Source: Diphasiastrum complanatum (taxonomy: Eukaryota > Streptophyta > Lycopodiopsida > Lycopodiales > Lycopodiaceae). Taken from it: 64,000 nt of DNA. Within the stretch, counting starts at the first letter, position 1, and every line of letters starts with the position of its first letter. Below are positions 1 through 10,070 of this stretch, in pieces. The translations under genes were made by a program, and so were the position numbers. The stretch is taken from positions 7,488,496 to 7,552,495 of the forward strand of contig CM055102.1 in the NCBI GenBank assembly GCA_029204225.1, given 5' to 3'. The notes under the pieces were generated by a model. It ran no database searches, was not told the origin of the DNA, and saw only the letters and a list, made by a program, of their open reading frames with translations.

Positions 1-797
1 CTTGTCCCTTCGCTACAAAGCCTTCAGGTTGATCCATGAACACTTCTTCTTCTAGCTCACCATTTAGAAAAGCAGATTTCACATCCATCTGATGCAAAGG
101 CCAACCAAAATGTGAAGCTAAAGCAACAAGTAGACGTACAATATTTTACTTACATACTGGCGCAAAGGTCTCTTCATAGTCGATCCCTTTACTTTGTGCA
201 TACCCTTTGATCACCAATCTTACCTTGTGCTTTGCTGTACTTCCATCTGCATGGTACTTAGTTTTGTATACACATTTACAACCAATAGGTTTCTTGCCCA
301 GTGGTTCCACTAAGTCCCATGTGGTATGCTTAACAATTGACTCCATCTCCTCTCCCATTGCCTTGACCCAAATGTCATCATCCTTCACTTCAACATAAGT
401 TGAAGGTTCTTTGCTTTGAATAATACTAGATAAGAGAGCATAATTTGCTTCATACCTTTCAGTTTGTGTCTTCTCTCTTGTTGATCTTTGTAGCTCTCCC
501 TGGCTAGATGATCTTGGAAAGTCATCCATGTCACGGCTTTCCAACAATCTCTCAAACCACTTAGGGAGCTTCCTGTCAGGTGATCAGCTTCCTGGTGAAA
601 ATGTATCCCACGGTACATCTTTCTCGCGTTTGTCACCTGCAACTACAATCCTTCTTGCACCAAAAGGCTTATCTCTACCTCTCCAACTTGTCTCTTGAGA
701 TTGAGTAGTAGTATCTTGAGGTGTATCCTCGTGTCCATCACTAGGAAAGTTAATAAATGGATCATCATCAGGAGGTATCCTCACTATACCATCTTTA
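1..797 (-). pseudogene. Copia A pol segment: INT-RT linker and RT N-terminus
   Basis: The minus strand encodes the start of the copia reverse transcriptase. From 547 to 146 it reads through a conserved block with WVKAMGEEMESI, then a K-rich segment (KHKVRLVIKGYAQSKG) and DYEETFAPV. A shifted frame below 146 continues with HQMDVKSAFLNGELEEEV at about 1-120. The 584-797 segment is the acidic/proline linker that usually joins integrase to RT. At least two frame changes are visible (near 560-600 and 146), so it is a relic. It is interrupted at 797/798 by the LTR of element B and continues on the other side at 3052. Confidence 0.8.
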
Positions 798-1203
798 TGA
801 TGATTTGCAAGACCCAACTATAGAGTATCTTAACTTCAATACTAAATCAACTATGAAAGCTTGAGAAACTTGGCTATGGAAAACGTCACACACAAGGAGA
901 ATTGCATAAGCACCTCACAACACCAAAAGTTAGAAGAAGAAATGAATTGCTAGAGAGAGAGAGGAGGGCATGGGTCCTCCAAATCCCTTGTGAGACAAGC
1001 ACCTCACTTACATGCATAGAAAGTCTAGGTGTCAACCATAGGAGTGAGCTACTTGGCCAAGTGGGCCACTTGCACTAATTTACTCAACTTACAAAAAGGG
1101 AGGTCCCATGTATTTAATTAACAACATGCCCCATGAGTTATGTACAACTTACAACTTAAATAGTGCTTAGCCAGAGGGGTAAAATAGGCATTACTCTTCA
1201 ACA
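798..1203 (-). repeat. 3' LTR of copia B
   Basis: About 406 bp, nearly identical to 2648-3051. On the plus strand it begins TGATGATTTGCAAG and ends ATTACTCTTCAACA. A short GA-rich patch (GAGAGAGAGAGG) lies near 952-964. The first bases supply the start of a spurious reading frame that runs out into copia A. Confidence 0.85.
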
Positions 1204-2635
1204 CCACCCCTTGATGGCAATTTTATTCAAACTGACACCCAACAAAGTTTTGACCTTTTCAAACTTATCTTTACTAAGTGGTTTAGTAAAAATATCAGCT
1301 ATTTGGTCGTTGGTGTCACAATAAACTAGCTCGATCTCCCCACTGTGCACTTTCTCTCGTATGAAATGTTGGTCCACCTTTATGTGCTTCGTCCGTGCGT
1401 GATAGACTAGATTCCTTGCAAGCTGAATGCAACTTTGGTTATCACAATGTAACAATGTAGGTCTTACTTGAGCAATCTGCATGTCCTCAAGTAGACGACA
1501 TAACCAAATGGCTTCACAGGCAGACCTCGTAGTCACCCTATACGCAGCTTCGGTAGATGATAGAGCAATAGTAGGCTGCTTCTTGATACACCATGATATA
1601 GCCCCTGAACCTAGGCTGAAACAATAGCCTATCGTCGATCTCCGATCGTCTCTATCACCAGCCCAATCAAAATCTGAATAACCCTCCAACTGAAGGTCCC
1701 CATCATCTGTGTAACCAATCCCATAAGTTATTGTCCCTCTCACATATCATAGGATCCGCTTGGCTGCCTTCCAATGTCATAGGATTGTCCCTCTCACATA
1801 TCATAGGATCCGCTTGGCTGCCTTCGGTAGGCTTACTCATGAATTGACTTGCAATCCCAACCGCATAAGCAATATCTGGCCTGGTGGTAGTAAGGTAAAT
1901 CAGGCTGCCCACCAATACGATAGAGCGTCTCATCTGAAAATGCTGGACTATCAAGTTTTGATGGCTTGTTGCTTGCATCCATGGGTGTCCTAATTGGTTT
2001 GCTTTCTTGCATGTTAAACCTCTTCAATAATTTTTGTGCATACTTTGTCTGTGAGATAAAAAGACAATGCTTCTCTTTCCAAACCTCAACTCCTAGGCAA
2101 TAGTGTAGCAAACCCAAATCTTTCATCTCAAACTCACTAGAAAGATTTTTCTTAACACAAGCAATAAGCTTCTTATTGCTTCCCATGATGAGTACATCAT
2201 CCACATAGAGCACAACCACCACAAAGTCTTATCCTTCCTTGAAGACATAAAGATTGCAATCAGACTTACTCTTCTCAAACTCTTGCCTTGCAAAGTACTC
2301 GTCAATTCGGCTATACCAAGCCCTTGGCACCTGTTTGAGCCCATACAAGGCTTTCCTAAGCCTTTCCTAACCATAGGAGTGAGCTACTTGGCCAAGTGGG
2401 CCACTTGCACTAATTTACTCAACTTACAAAAAGGGGGCTTAGGAAAAGCTCACTCCTTGCCTGTTATCTCAAACCCCTACGATTGTTCCATGTAAACCTC
2501 CTCAGGTGCCCATTAAGAAAAGCACTCTCGACATCCATTTGATGGACATCCCAGTCAAAATATGAGGCTATGGCCAGAACGGTCCTGATAGATGTCATCT
2601 TAGCAACAGTCACAGACTCACAGGCTAGACAACCT
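1204..2635 (-). pseudogene. Copia B pol remnant: reverse transcriptase and RNase H
   Basis: Reading the minus strand from 2635, an RT fragment (VHQMDVESAFLNGHL) breaks after about 150 bases. RT resumes near 2368 and carries the catalytic YVDD box at about 2205. RNase H follows: SDFDWAGDRDDRRST, SLSSTEAAYR-like, CDNQS, and the closing DIFTKPLSKDKFEKV (1743-1198). Three frames are used, so it is not translatable. Two structural scars stand out: a 69-bp piece of its own LTR lies inside pol (2369-2437), and a 54-bp tandem duplication lies at 1730-1837. The RT N-terminus, integrase, protease and gag are absent. Confidence 0.85.
2369..2437 (-). repeat. 69-bp LTR fragment inside copia B pol
   Basis: This stretch is identical to an internal part of the LTR at about 2882-2950. 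It separates the upstream RT piece from the resumed RT (YGLKQ region), and a short repeat (CTTTCCTAAGCCTTTCCTAA, 2351-2370) abuts it. Confidence 0.8.
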
Positions 2636-2647
2636 GCTCTGATATCA
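2636..2647 (-). other. Primer-binding site of copia B
   Basis: The minus strand reads TGATATCAGAGC directly next to the LTR. It matches the copia primer site TGGTATCAGAGC (initiator tRNA-Met) at 11 of 12 positions. Confidence 0.8.
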
Positions 2648-3051
2648 TGATGATTTGCAAGACCCAACTATGGAGTATCTTAACTTCAATACTAGATCAA
2701 CTGTGAAAGCTTGAGAAACTTGGCTATGGAAAACATCACACAAGGCGAATTGCATAAGAACCTCACAACACCAAAAGTTAGAAGAAAAAATGAATTGCTA
2801 GAGAGAGAGAGGAGGGCGTGGGTCCTCCAAATCCCTTGTAAGGCAAGCACCTCACTTACATGCATAGAAAGTCTAGGTGTCAACCATAGGAGTGAGCTAC
2901 TTGGCCAAGTGGGCCACTTGCACTAATTTACTCAACTTACAAAAAGGGGGGTCCCATGTATTTATTTAACAACATGTCCCATGAGTTATGTACAACTTAC
3001 AACTTTACTAGTGCTTAGCCAAAGGGGTAAAATAGGTATTACTCTTCAACA
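2648..3051 (-). repeat. 5' LTR of copia B
   Basis: About 404 bp, partner of 798-1203 with few differences. It is followed on the minus strand by the primer-binding site, which fixes the orientation of the element. Confidence 0.85.
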
Positions 3052-3609
3052 ATTTCTCACTGGATGTGTCCGTCTTCTCAGCATCCTTGTCTTCATACAT
3101 TTTAGATTCATCATAACATCACGGCTGACATTTATTTTGTTCTCCACTGGATCAAAACATCTATAGCCCTTCACACGATCATCATATCCTTGGAATATAC
3201 ACTTGATAGCTTTTACGTCAAGCTTATGTCTCTCTTCCTTAGGAATGTGTACAAAGGCCTTACATCCAAAGATTCGCAAGTGGTTCACCTTTGGCTTCTT
3301 CTTCGTGAATGCCTCCTCAGGTGTTATCTTTGGTATGACAATGGTAGGACTTCTATTTTGAAGATAGACTGCCGTACTGCATGCTTCTGACCAAAAATCT
3401 TTTGGTAGTTTCATCTCAGCTAGCATAGATCTGGCACTTTCCACAATCGTATGATTCTTGCGCTCAGCTACACCATTGAGTGCAGGAGTATGATCTTGCG
3501 TAAATTGTCTTTTGATCCCACATTGATCACAAAGATCATTGAAGTCATTAGACTTATACTCACCTCCACTATCTGATCTTAGAACTTTGATCTTTCTACT
3601 TGTTTAATT
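3052..3609 (-). pseudogene. Copia A integrase segment
   Basis: Minus-strand translation shows LRSDSGGEYKSN and NGVAERKNHTIVE (about 3590-3450), the second Asp and the Glu region of the copia DDE integrase. From 3444 to 3052 comes the integrase C-terminal part (FWSEACSTAVYLQNRSPT, FGCKAFVHIPKEERHKLD, GYRCFDPVENKI). The usual PQQNGVAERKN box reads PALNGVAERKN, a change at conserved positions. A frame change separates 3444 from the upstream part. It ends where element B is inserted. Confidence 0.8.
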
Positions 3610-4305
3610 TTAATGCGTTGAAGCTCTTGAAATTGTCAAATGCATATGATATCTCCACGTCTTACGTGACATATCATCAATGAAGGTCATGAAATAGAAG
3701 GCTTTACCTAAGGACTTAGTCCTCATAGGCCCGCATAGATCTGTGTGGATCAAATCCGGGATGTTCTTTGCCCTTGCAACACCACCTTTATTGAACTTCT
3801 CTCGATGTTGCTTCCCATACACACATGATTCGCACATCGACTTTAAGTGGTTTTCTATTGTAGACAATCCTCTCACCATTTCCAGTTTTCTCATCAAACT
3901 GAGGCTTCCTAAGTTCAAATGACCAAGACAATTCAGTTTGCGATGGAATGGACGAGATAAGTCCATGTTGCCTCTTGATTGTAGCATTCAACCTGTACAA
4001 TTTAGTGCTGGGCTCCCTTATACCATCTACAATGACTTTGAACTTTTGGTTCACATCCTTCACAAAGCAATGATCATGGGCAAATTCTACTTTCAACTTT
4101 TGATCAGTAATGACACCAATAGAAAGTAGATTTTTTTTCAAACCTGGTACGTAAAGTACCTCCCTGATCATTCTGCTTTTGGCATCAGGTAGTTGGATTG
4201 AAACGATGTCTATTCTCTTGATCTTGCACACATCACTATTTGCTTGTGAAACGGACGTTCCATTATCCAACACTTTCTAGCTATTGAACCAATCCTTGTT
4301 ACCTG
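3610..4305 (-). pseudogene. Copia A protease C-terminal part and GAG-pre-integrase
   Basis: The 4273-3788 frame carries the protease C-terminal hallmark (LYVPGLKKNLLSIG) and pre-integrase linker. The overlapping 3987-3610 frame carries the zinc-finger-like GAG-pre-integrase domain (GHLNLGSLSLM, CESCVYGKQHREKF), the HTDLCGPM box and the first integrase Asp (FIDDMSRKTW). The protease active site (expected DSGA) lies at the ORF break near 4330, where a stop replaces the normal link to gag. It is nearly collinear with the fragment at 28326-28627, which preserves the DSGA box. Confidence 0.8.
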
Positions 4306-4779
4306 TCATATGTCTTGTGGCTCATGAGTCAATGTACCATGCTTGATCATCTTAATTAGATGACAATCCTGATATGAAGATACTAGAGTCTTCAATCTCA
4401 CCCTCATTGACAAGGTTACCCGCTTGCTTTGGTTTCCTCTTGCCTGATTCTGCCAAGAATTTTTGACATTCGCTCTTCCAATGGCCCTTTTTGCCGCAAT
4501 GGAAACATTTGCGCTTCTTCTTGGTCTTGCTGGAAGATCCCTCATCCTCTTGAGCCTTGACAAATTGCTGCTTAGACTTCTTCTTGCCCTTGCCTTTGCC
4601 TTTCTTCTGGCGTGTCGCAAGTGCCTGTTTTGACATCTAGATTTCACCATTTCCTGTCGTTGCTCCTCCTGCATCAAGATTCCTATGAGCTCATCAAAGA
4701 TTGGCAATATTTCTCTTGATGCTATTCCTCTCACAAACATCTGATAGGGTTCTGCAATGTCGCACAATGCATTGTGCAC
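4306..4779 (-). pseudogene. Copia A gag C-terminal part with zinc knuckle
   Basis: Two overlapping minus-strand frames (4779-4306 and 4636-4352) together give the end of copia gag. First comes a helical segment (FDELIGILMQEEQRQEM), then after a frameshift a very basic stretch (GKGKGKKKSKQQ) and a CCHC knuckle CFHCGKKGHWKSEC. The knuckle binds RNA in the virus-like particle. It is followed by the same EGEIEDSSIFI peptide found in the deleted relative at 28.3 kb. The gag N-terminus was not found in the leader. Confidence 0.75.
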
Positions 4780-5926
4780 TAGCTTGATAGCAATCCAACA
4801 ACACTACTTCATCCTCCAGCTCGCGATCCTTTTGGAGTCTGATCCCGTGGTTATGCGTCCATCTGTGAGTTGATTTGGATCCTTCCAGCGGCTACACACC
4901 TAGGAACACTAAGTTTCTCTCCTCCTTGCTACGCGCGAGCATTAGGGGAGTTTTGAGCTCCAAAAAGACCCTTCAAGAATTCGTGCAAGATGTCTTTTAT
5001 ATTATTAAAATATTATAACACTAATATTTTTGACTTGCCATAAGTTTTTAATCATATATCAGAAGTATGCCATCTAACATATCATTGGAAAGCCCTTGTT
5101 GAGCACTTTCCAATGCACCAAACTCCGCTAAATTTGGACTTACCATTGAAAAGTTGTGTCATTTTTAGTGTGGAATCAAAATGTGGACTTAAAAAGTCAC
5201 GTTACGTAGATTTCAAATTTGAGTGTTTCGATTGGTCCATGTATAAGAAAAATTTAAGAAAAAATATAAAAAGAATCTTTACAAAGGGTCTTTTTTGGAT
5301 TTAGAACTCCACTAATGCTCCTTGGCTCTTCACGAGCTTCCTTCCTCCTCTCAGCCAGCCTCTTAGCTATGGCAACCGCCCAGCTCACGGAAATCCAGCG
5401 TTCTATCCGCAACATGGCCTTCCACGGCCTCCTGAGAATCCATTTAACTGATTAGGACGCCCTCCAACAAGCTTTTACAGCTCCAAAAACCGTTCAGAAC
5501 AAAGAGATAACTGTGATTTTATGCTTCAAACCAGGATCTTTCTCACAAAACTGATCTTGGCTTCTTGTTCATAGTTCTCTGATAGGCCAATCCTCTTCCT
5601 CTAAAGACGCCCTATTGCTAGGAGTCTGATGTTTCAAACCGTTCTCAAAACGGTGTCCGTTTGAATGCACATCGACTGCAAACACCAAGCAGCCTCCCTT
5701 TGGAATTTCAAAATTCCGTTTGACCAAGCTTCTGATTCAGCCGACAACTCTTGTCTCCGAATCCTCACACAGTCTCAAGCTTAGCAAGCTTCTGTGTGCT
5801 AGAATCTGTGCACCAGTGCTTCACTTTCCGTCTACAACCCACCATAAACCCTGAACTCTCAGAAGACTCTTCTCCCGAAGCTCTCTTCAATGGTGATAGT
5901 GTACTGTGTGTACACTCCCTGTACAA
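4780..5926. other. Copia A leader, noncoding
   Basis: No coding content was recognised here apart from the inserted TIR element at 4940-5317. The region lies between the primer-binding site and gag of copia A, so it is probably its untranslated leader plus a degraded gag N-terminus. Confidence 0.5.
4940..5317. mobile_element. MITE-like TIR element 1 (CATTAG family), 378 bp
   Basis: The ends are inverted copies. The left reads CATTAGGGGAGTTTTGAGCT followed by CCAAAAAGACCCTT; the right end, reverse-complemented, reads CATTAGTGGAGTTCTAAATC then CAAAAAAGACCCTT. The interior is A+T-rich and noncoding. The motif ACGTAGATTTCAAATTTGAG near the right resembles reverse complements in elements at 7819 and 51383. 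No clear target duplication was found, although GAG/CTC extends the palindrome on both sides. Confidence 0.65.
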
Positions 5927-5938
5927 CTCTGATATCAA
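5927..5938 (-). other. Primer-binding site of copia A
   Basis: The minus strand reads TTGATATCAGAG beside the LTR. This is a diverged match to the initiator tRNA-Met primer site. Confidence 0.6.
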
Positions 5939-6211
5939 CTTAGAGTTTGCTTCGAACAGGAACACAGATCATGCTACACAGTAACACAGACAGAAAACAC
6001 TCTCCACAACAAGCTCACATAGCAACTGTATTTCTCAAAATGAAAATACATTGTACATATAGTTCTTCACTTAAGCAACTCATGCATGGCCCAGGTTGCC
6101 ATTGATGGGACACGTGTCCCGTCAACACGCCTCGTGGTGAGGCCAACTAATTCTTATCTATTGATAGGACCCACAGTACAGTAACACAGTGATTCTACTT
6201 TAATTCTAACT
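5939..6211 (-). repeat. 5' LTR of copia A
   Basis: About 273 bp, matching in reverse orientation the segment 28800-29075. Shared blocks include GTTAGAATTAAAG at the start, GGACACG(T/C)(G/A)TCCCG, and TGTTACTGTGTAGCATGATC near the end. Only one copy belongs to A; its 3' partner lies outside the window. Confidence 0.7.
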
Positions 6212-6723
6212 GGGATTTGATCTCAAACTTGAAAGGGATCAAAATCCGTATTGTTCCCACGTGTGGGCACTTATGAACTAGCATTTAATGCACCATATTC
6301 ATTTGGTCACCATAAATTCAATTTGAGAGCTTTTGATGTAATTTTTGGTGGAAATCCTAGGATAAGCCACCAAGATCAAGCGTCATTGATTTGATTTGAA
6401 TTTTTTTCATGAGATCTAATTAATCTAGGCTGAAATAAGGTCCTCTAAACTTGTTTTACAGGTCTTGAAAGTACATCAAAGTGTGTGAGAGAGATTAAGT
6501 CATTTTTTGTCCAAAAATAGCCAAGATTGGCAAGATTTGTTTGAAAGTAGATTTCACATCATCTTATCTTCATTCCATCTTTGTGAGGGAGTGCTAGAAC
6601 TGAGATTAGAAATCCATCTGTTGGATTAGAAATATAATTTGAGTGAAATACTACAAGTGTGAGACCTTTGTGAGTTTCAAAGTCAATCAAATCTCTCTCT
6701 TGTTTGTAGAAATCACTAGTAAG

Positions 6724-7818
6724 ATGAGATCTATTGGAGCATACCTTCTAGAAGCTAGTGAGATATTGAATTCTACAAATTATGTTATCTGGAAGGTTAG
6801 GATGGAGTCACTAATGGTGCTCCAAGACCTTTATGAGTTCTTGATTGAAGATGAAGATGAACCTCTAGGTGCACATGGGTTGATCAAATACAAGAAGAGA
6901 TCTATGTTAGCACTTCATTGTGTGAAGATGAATATAAGCAATGATCTTTAGAGAGAAGTATCATCATGTACTAATGCTAAAAGGCTTGGGATTCTTTAAA
7001 ATCAATCTATGAATCAAGCAACACCTCTACAATCCTCATGCTTAGAAATCAAAGTTTGCAAAGCATGAGAAGAAGTGAGGAGAGTGAACAAGATTATGTG
7101 CTTAGAATCAAGTCTCTGAATAGGGAGTTGACTTCCATTGGAGAGAAGATTCATGATGGAGAGCTTGTACAAATTTTCCTTAATAGTCTAGGAGATGACT
7201 TTGCAAATTTGGTCCAAAGTTTTGCTATCCAAGACACTTTGTCAACTATAAAAAGAAATTCACAATGTATTAGTGGCTAAAGAGTGTAGGATGGTCCACA
7301 CCAAGTCAAGAATGAATTCATTGTCCTTGCAAGATGGAGATGAGAAAGCCAATTTCTCATTCAAGGGAAAAAAGAAGACCAATGGAAAGAAGAAGCATCC
7401 AAAGGAGGCTAAAGAAGAGGATGATGCATCAAGTTCAAAGGACAAGTCAAAGCAAAAATGTTTCTTTTGTGGAAAGAAGAGGCATTATGCAACCGAATGC
7501 TACAAGAGGCTAAGAGCACAAGAGGAGGACAAACAAGGAAACCTTGCACATGAGGAGGAGGAGGATGAAATAGATGTATTATTGATGGCATCTACATCCT
7601 CACCAACAACCATTGGCAATTCAAGAGATACATGGTGGATTGATAGTGGGGCTAGCTCCCACATGTCTTGTGAAAAGGACGTTTTCTCAACCTTACACTC
7701 AATTAATGATGCTAACAAGTTTGTCTTCACTGCAAGTGATGAAGAGTGTAGGATAGATGGTGTTGGTACCATCTCTTTGTATCTAGAATCCTCAATAAGT
7801 ATGGATATAGAAAATGTC
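6724..7818 (+). pseudogene. Copia C gag and protease N-terminal part
   Basis: The gag start at 6724 has the family signature (NSTNYVIWKVRMESLMVL). A stop at about 6949 and a frame change split it. The second piece (7038-7280) holds ELVQIFLNSLGDDFANLVQS, the dimerising helix region. The third (7273 on) has a basic stretch, the CCHC knuckle CFFCGKKRHYATEC and the protease active site WWIDSGASSHMS. The knuckle has R in place of the usual G before H. Reading is cut at IENVH by the inserted foldback element; the flanking protease text continues at 8529. Confidence 0.8.
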
Positions 7819-8528
7819 CATTAGAGAAAATTCGAACACAAAAGGGGCCTTTCAAAAAGATACGTTTTATTTTTTTCTCAAAAGTTTCTTCCACATGGTC
7901 CAATCAAAACACTCAAATTTGAAATTTACGTAACATAGCTCCTTCAAATTGAATTTCTTTTATTTTTAAAAAAATTGTAATTTTGCGTTGGGGGCAGCCC
8001 GTAAATAAGCCATTTTATCTGTAATATAGGTTGCAACTCAACAAAAAAATAGTGTAACTTTTGAATGACAACTCGGATTGAGACGATTACGGTGCCATTA
8101 GAAAGCGTCGACGAGAGCTTTTCAAGGACACCCAACGTGACTCAGTTTTGATTACGATTAAGAAGTTATGGCCGGTCAAAGTTTTGGTCAGTCAACACTT
8201 GGTCAACCCGATATCTCTTTCAAGTGCAGTTGACCAGTTTGATCTTAACCGTAGCTCGGAATTGGGTCATCTTGGATGTCATTGAAAAGTTCTCGTCGAG
8301 GGCTTTCTAATGGCACTATAATCATCTCAATCCGAGTTTTTATTCAAAAGTTATAATTTTTTTCAGCCACAGACTATACTATGCACATAATAGCTAACCA
8401 TCGAAGATTGTGTGGGCAGGACTGCGGGCAGAAAAAGATTTTATTTTATTATTTTACATTGCCAAAGAATTCTCATCCTACGTGGCAATCCTTATAGGGC
8501 CTTTTCCAAGGCCAAATTTTCTCTAATG
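7819..8528. mobile_element. Foldback MITE-like element 2 (CATTAG family), 710 bp
   Basis: The ends are CATTAGAGAAAATT on both arms, reverse-complemented. The arms pair over some 300 bp: 8045-8135 (CTCGGATTGAGACGATTACG, GTGCCATTAGAAAGC) pairs with 8255-8345 reversed (CTCGGATTGAGATGATTATA, GTGCCATTAGAAAGC). It interrupts the protease of copia C between ENV and the expected YVPSI motif, showing that it is an insertion. There is no coding capacity, so it must have moved with a foreign transposase. Flanks are AAAATGTC and TATGTACC; no exact target duplication. Confidence 0.8.
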
Positions 8529-9208
8529 TATGTACCATCAATACCAAGAATATGCTAAGTGTTGGTCAATTCTTGGAAAGTGGTTTGGATGTCCACTTTG
8601 AGCATGGTGCTTGTTCCATTTTTAAGAATGATGTTTGCATTGCAAACGGATTTAAACATGGAAGATTGTTTAAGTTGGAAGCTAATGCTGCTTTTGAGAG
8701 TGTGAGCTTGGCAAAGGAGGAGATCACTCAAGAGGAGATCTTGGCAAAGTGTGATCTTGCTTACATTGAGGAGGAGCATCAAAAGGAGGAAGATCTTGAG
8801 GATCAGCCTCAAAGCATGAGAGTTCCAAGGAGGTCCTCAATGACAAAGGTCGAGTCATCAAATTGCATGCAAATTATCCATTCAAGTGTGCATCTTGAAA
8901 GGATGGTGAGCATTGGAGAGTCTACTATCTTTGAATACTTGTTGGATAGTATTAGTAGACATAGAATGACTTGTTGCTTATATTTAAGATCTATGATGTT
9001 TAGTACTCTTTATGACAAGACAATGAAATTAAATGCTTTCAAATCTCCGTTTGTTGTTGATAAAACAAATTCATTGGATAACTATTTTTGTAATAGTTTG
9101 AATAGTGTCATAAAAGATGAAACATCATTTGTATTGGAAATATTTGGGTCCACATGCTTTGAGCATGATCATTCCAATGTAAGACCAAAGATTGTTCTAT
9201 TTCAGTGA
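8529..9208 (+). pseudogene. Copia C protease C-terminus and non-canonical downstream frame
   Basis: The open frame from 8552 starts inside the protease tail (MLSVGQFLESGLDVHFEHGA, then GRLFKLEANAAF), aligned with the equivalent part of elements E and F. The GAG-pre-integrase and integrase should follow, but the next ~150 residues show no HLGH, DDE or CDNQ motif. An acidic patch (EEEHQKEEDLEDQPQSMRVP) resembles the integrase-RT linker, suggesting a deletion that joined protease to the linker. The rest is not recognised. Element E shows a similar loss. Confidence 0.6.
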
Positions 9209-9540
9209 TAGGAATAATGGTAGTGTTTTGCTCTTCAAGTAGAGATTGTAGAAGCTACTAGTTTTTCACCAAAGAATTTGTCAATGGTGGAAATGCGATC
9301 TTTCAAGAGTGGAAGATTTGTAAACTTGAAGAAGCACCTTTGGATCAACACCTTATTCAATTCATTGATGGTTTGGAGTCAAGTCAAGTGGAGGAGCAAG
9401 CTGAAGACCCAAGGACTCGAAGAAGAACCTTGAGTATCAAGAGGATCCATCAAGACTCAATCATGTGGATCAATCAAGGAAAGTTGTCTTTGGCAACATT
9501 ATGTATGCACTTATGTTGGTGTATGATGTGAAGGGTGGTC
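9209..9540 (+). other. Tail of copia C, broken frames
   Basis: Short frames only (for example 9340-9531, EWKICKLEEAPLDQHLIQ around 9300-9360). No recognisable domain. It ends where the LTR of copia D begins. Confidence 0.35.
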
Positions 9541-9981
9541 TGCATAATCTACGATTGATTGCAATTGCAGCGGAGCCATGACGGAAGCAGAACATGAGAG
9601 ACGATTACGATGTAAACGATGTCTCTACCAACAGTAAGAAAAACAATTATGAACACAATAATAACTGCGATTTTAGGAACGTGGATTGACTAGAGAATGG
9701 AATCCAAATCTTGTTGTCCTTTTGGGTTATTAGAGTAGGAGTTTGAGATTGCCGTAACGGTAGGATTGCAAAGCATTAGGCATCTTGGACAACCATGCGA
9801 TCCTCTGTCTCTGATAACCATGTTTGTGTGAAAGAGAGTGAGAAAGACAATTTCATTCAATCAAGAACGTAATAAGCGAACAATAGCAAATTTGTGTAAA
9901 TGAGAGAATCGGAACACAATACAGTAGCACTGATAAGCGTGTATTCCTACTTACAGATTCTGAAACAATGGCTACAGTTCT

Positions 9982-10070
<89 letters not shown>

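Larger units (their letters stand above)
798..3051 (-). mobile_element. Copia B: nested, internally deleted copia element
   Basis: Two near-identical ~405-bp direct repeats (798-1203 and 2648-3051) flank 1.44 kb of copia pol on the minus strand. Each repeat reads TGTTGAAGAG...ATCATCA on the minus strand, so it has TG..CA ends, and a primer-binding site lies immediately inside the right copy. The element begins straight in reverse transcriptase: gag, protease and integrase are missing. It sits between the integrase and RT parts of copia A. The five bases on each side (CTTTA and ATTTC, plus strand) do not match, so no target duplication is visible. Confidence 0.85.
1..6211 (-). mobile_element. 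Copia A: outer Ty1/copia retrotransposon, truncated by window edge
   Basis: On the minus strand the order is LTR (5939-6211), primer-binding site (5927-5938), long leader, gag (about 4779-4306), protease, GAG-pre-integrase and integrase (4305-3052), then after the nested element B a linker and the start of reverse transcriptase (797-1). This is the PR-INT-RT order of the copia superfamily. The coding region is broken by frameshifts. The 3' half lies beyond base 1. Element B is inserted between integrase and RT, and a small TIR element sits in the leader. The LTR matches the one at 28800-29075, so the two belong to one family. Confidence 0.85.
6212..9535 (+). mobile_element. Copia C: degenerate gag-protease element, plus strand
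   Basis: Gag begins at about 6724, the zinc knuckle is at about 7459 and protease at about 7633. A foldback element interrupts at 7819-8528, and the protease C-terminus resumes at 8529. No integrase, RT or RNase H motif follows; instead a non-canonical open frame runs to 9208. LTRs were not identified. The gag is a relative of elements E, F and I. Ends are approximate. Confidence 0.65.

Noticed and set aside
793-3056. Target duplication around copia B
   Set aside because: CTTTA and ATTTC do not match even with shifted LTR edges; no duplication can be claimed.
7810-8538. Mutator-type 9-bp target duplication for foldback element 2
   Set aside because: The nine bases on each side (GAAAATGTC and TATGTACCA) do not match, so the superfamily cannot be fixed.
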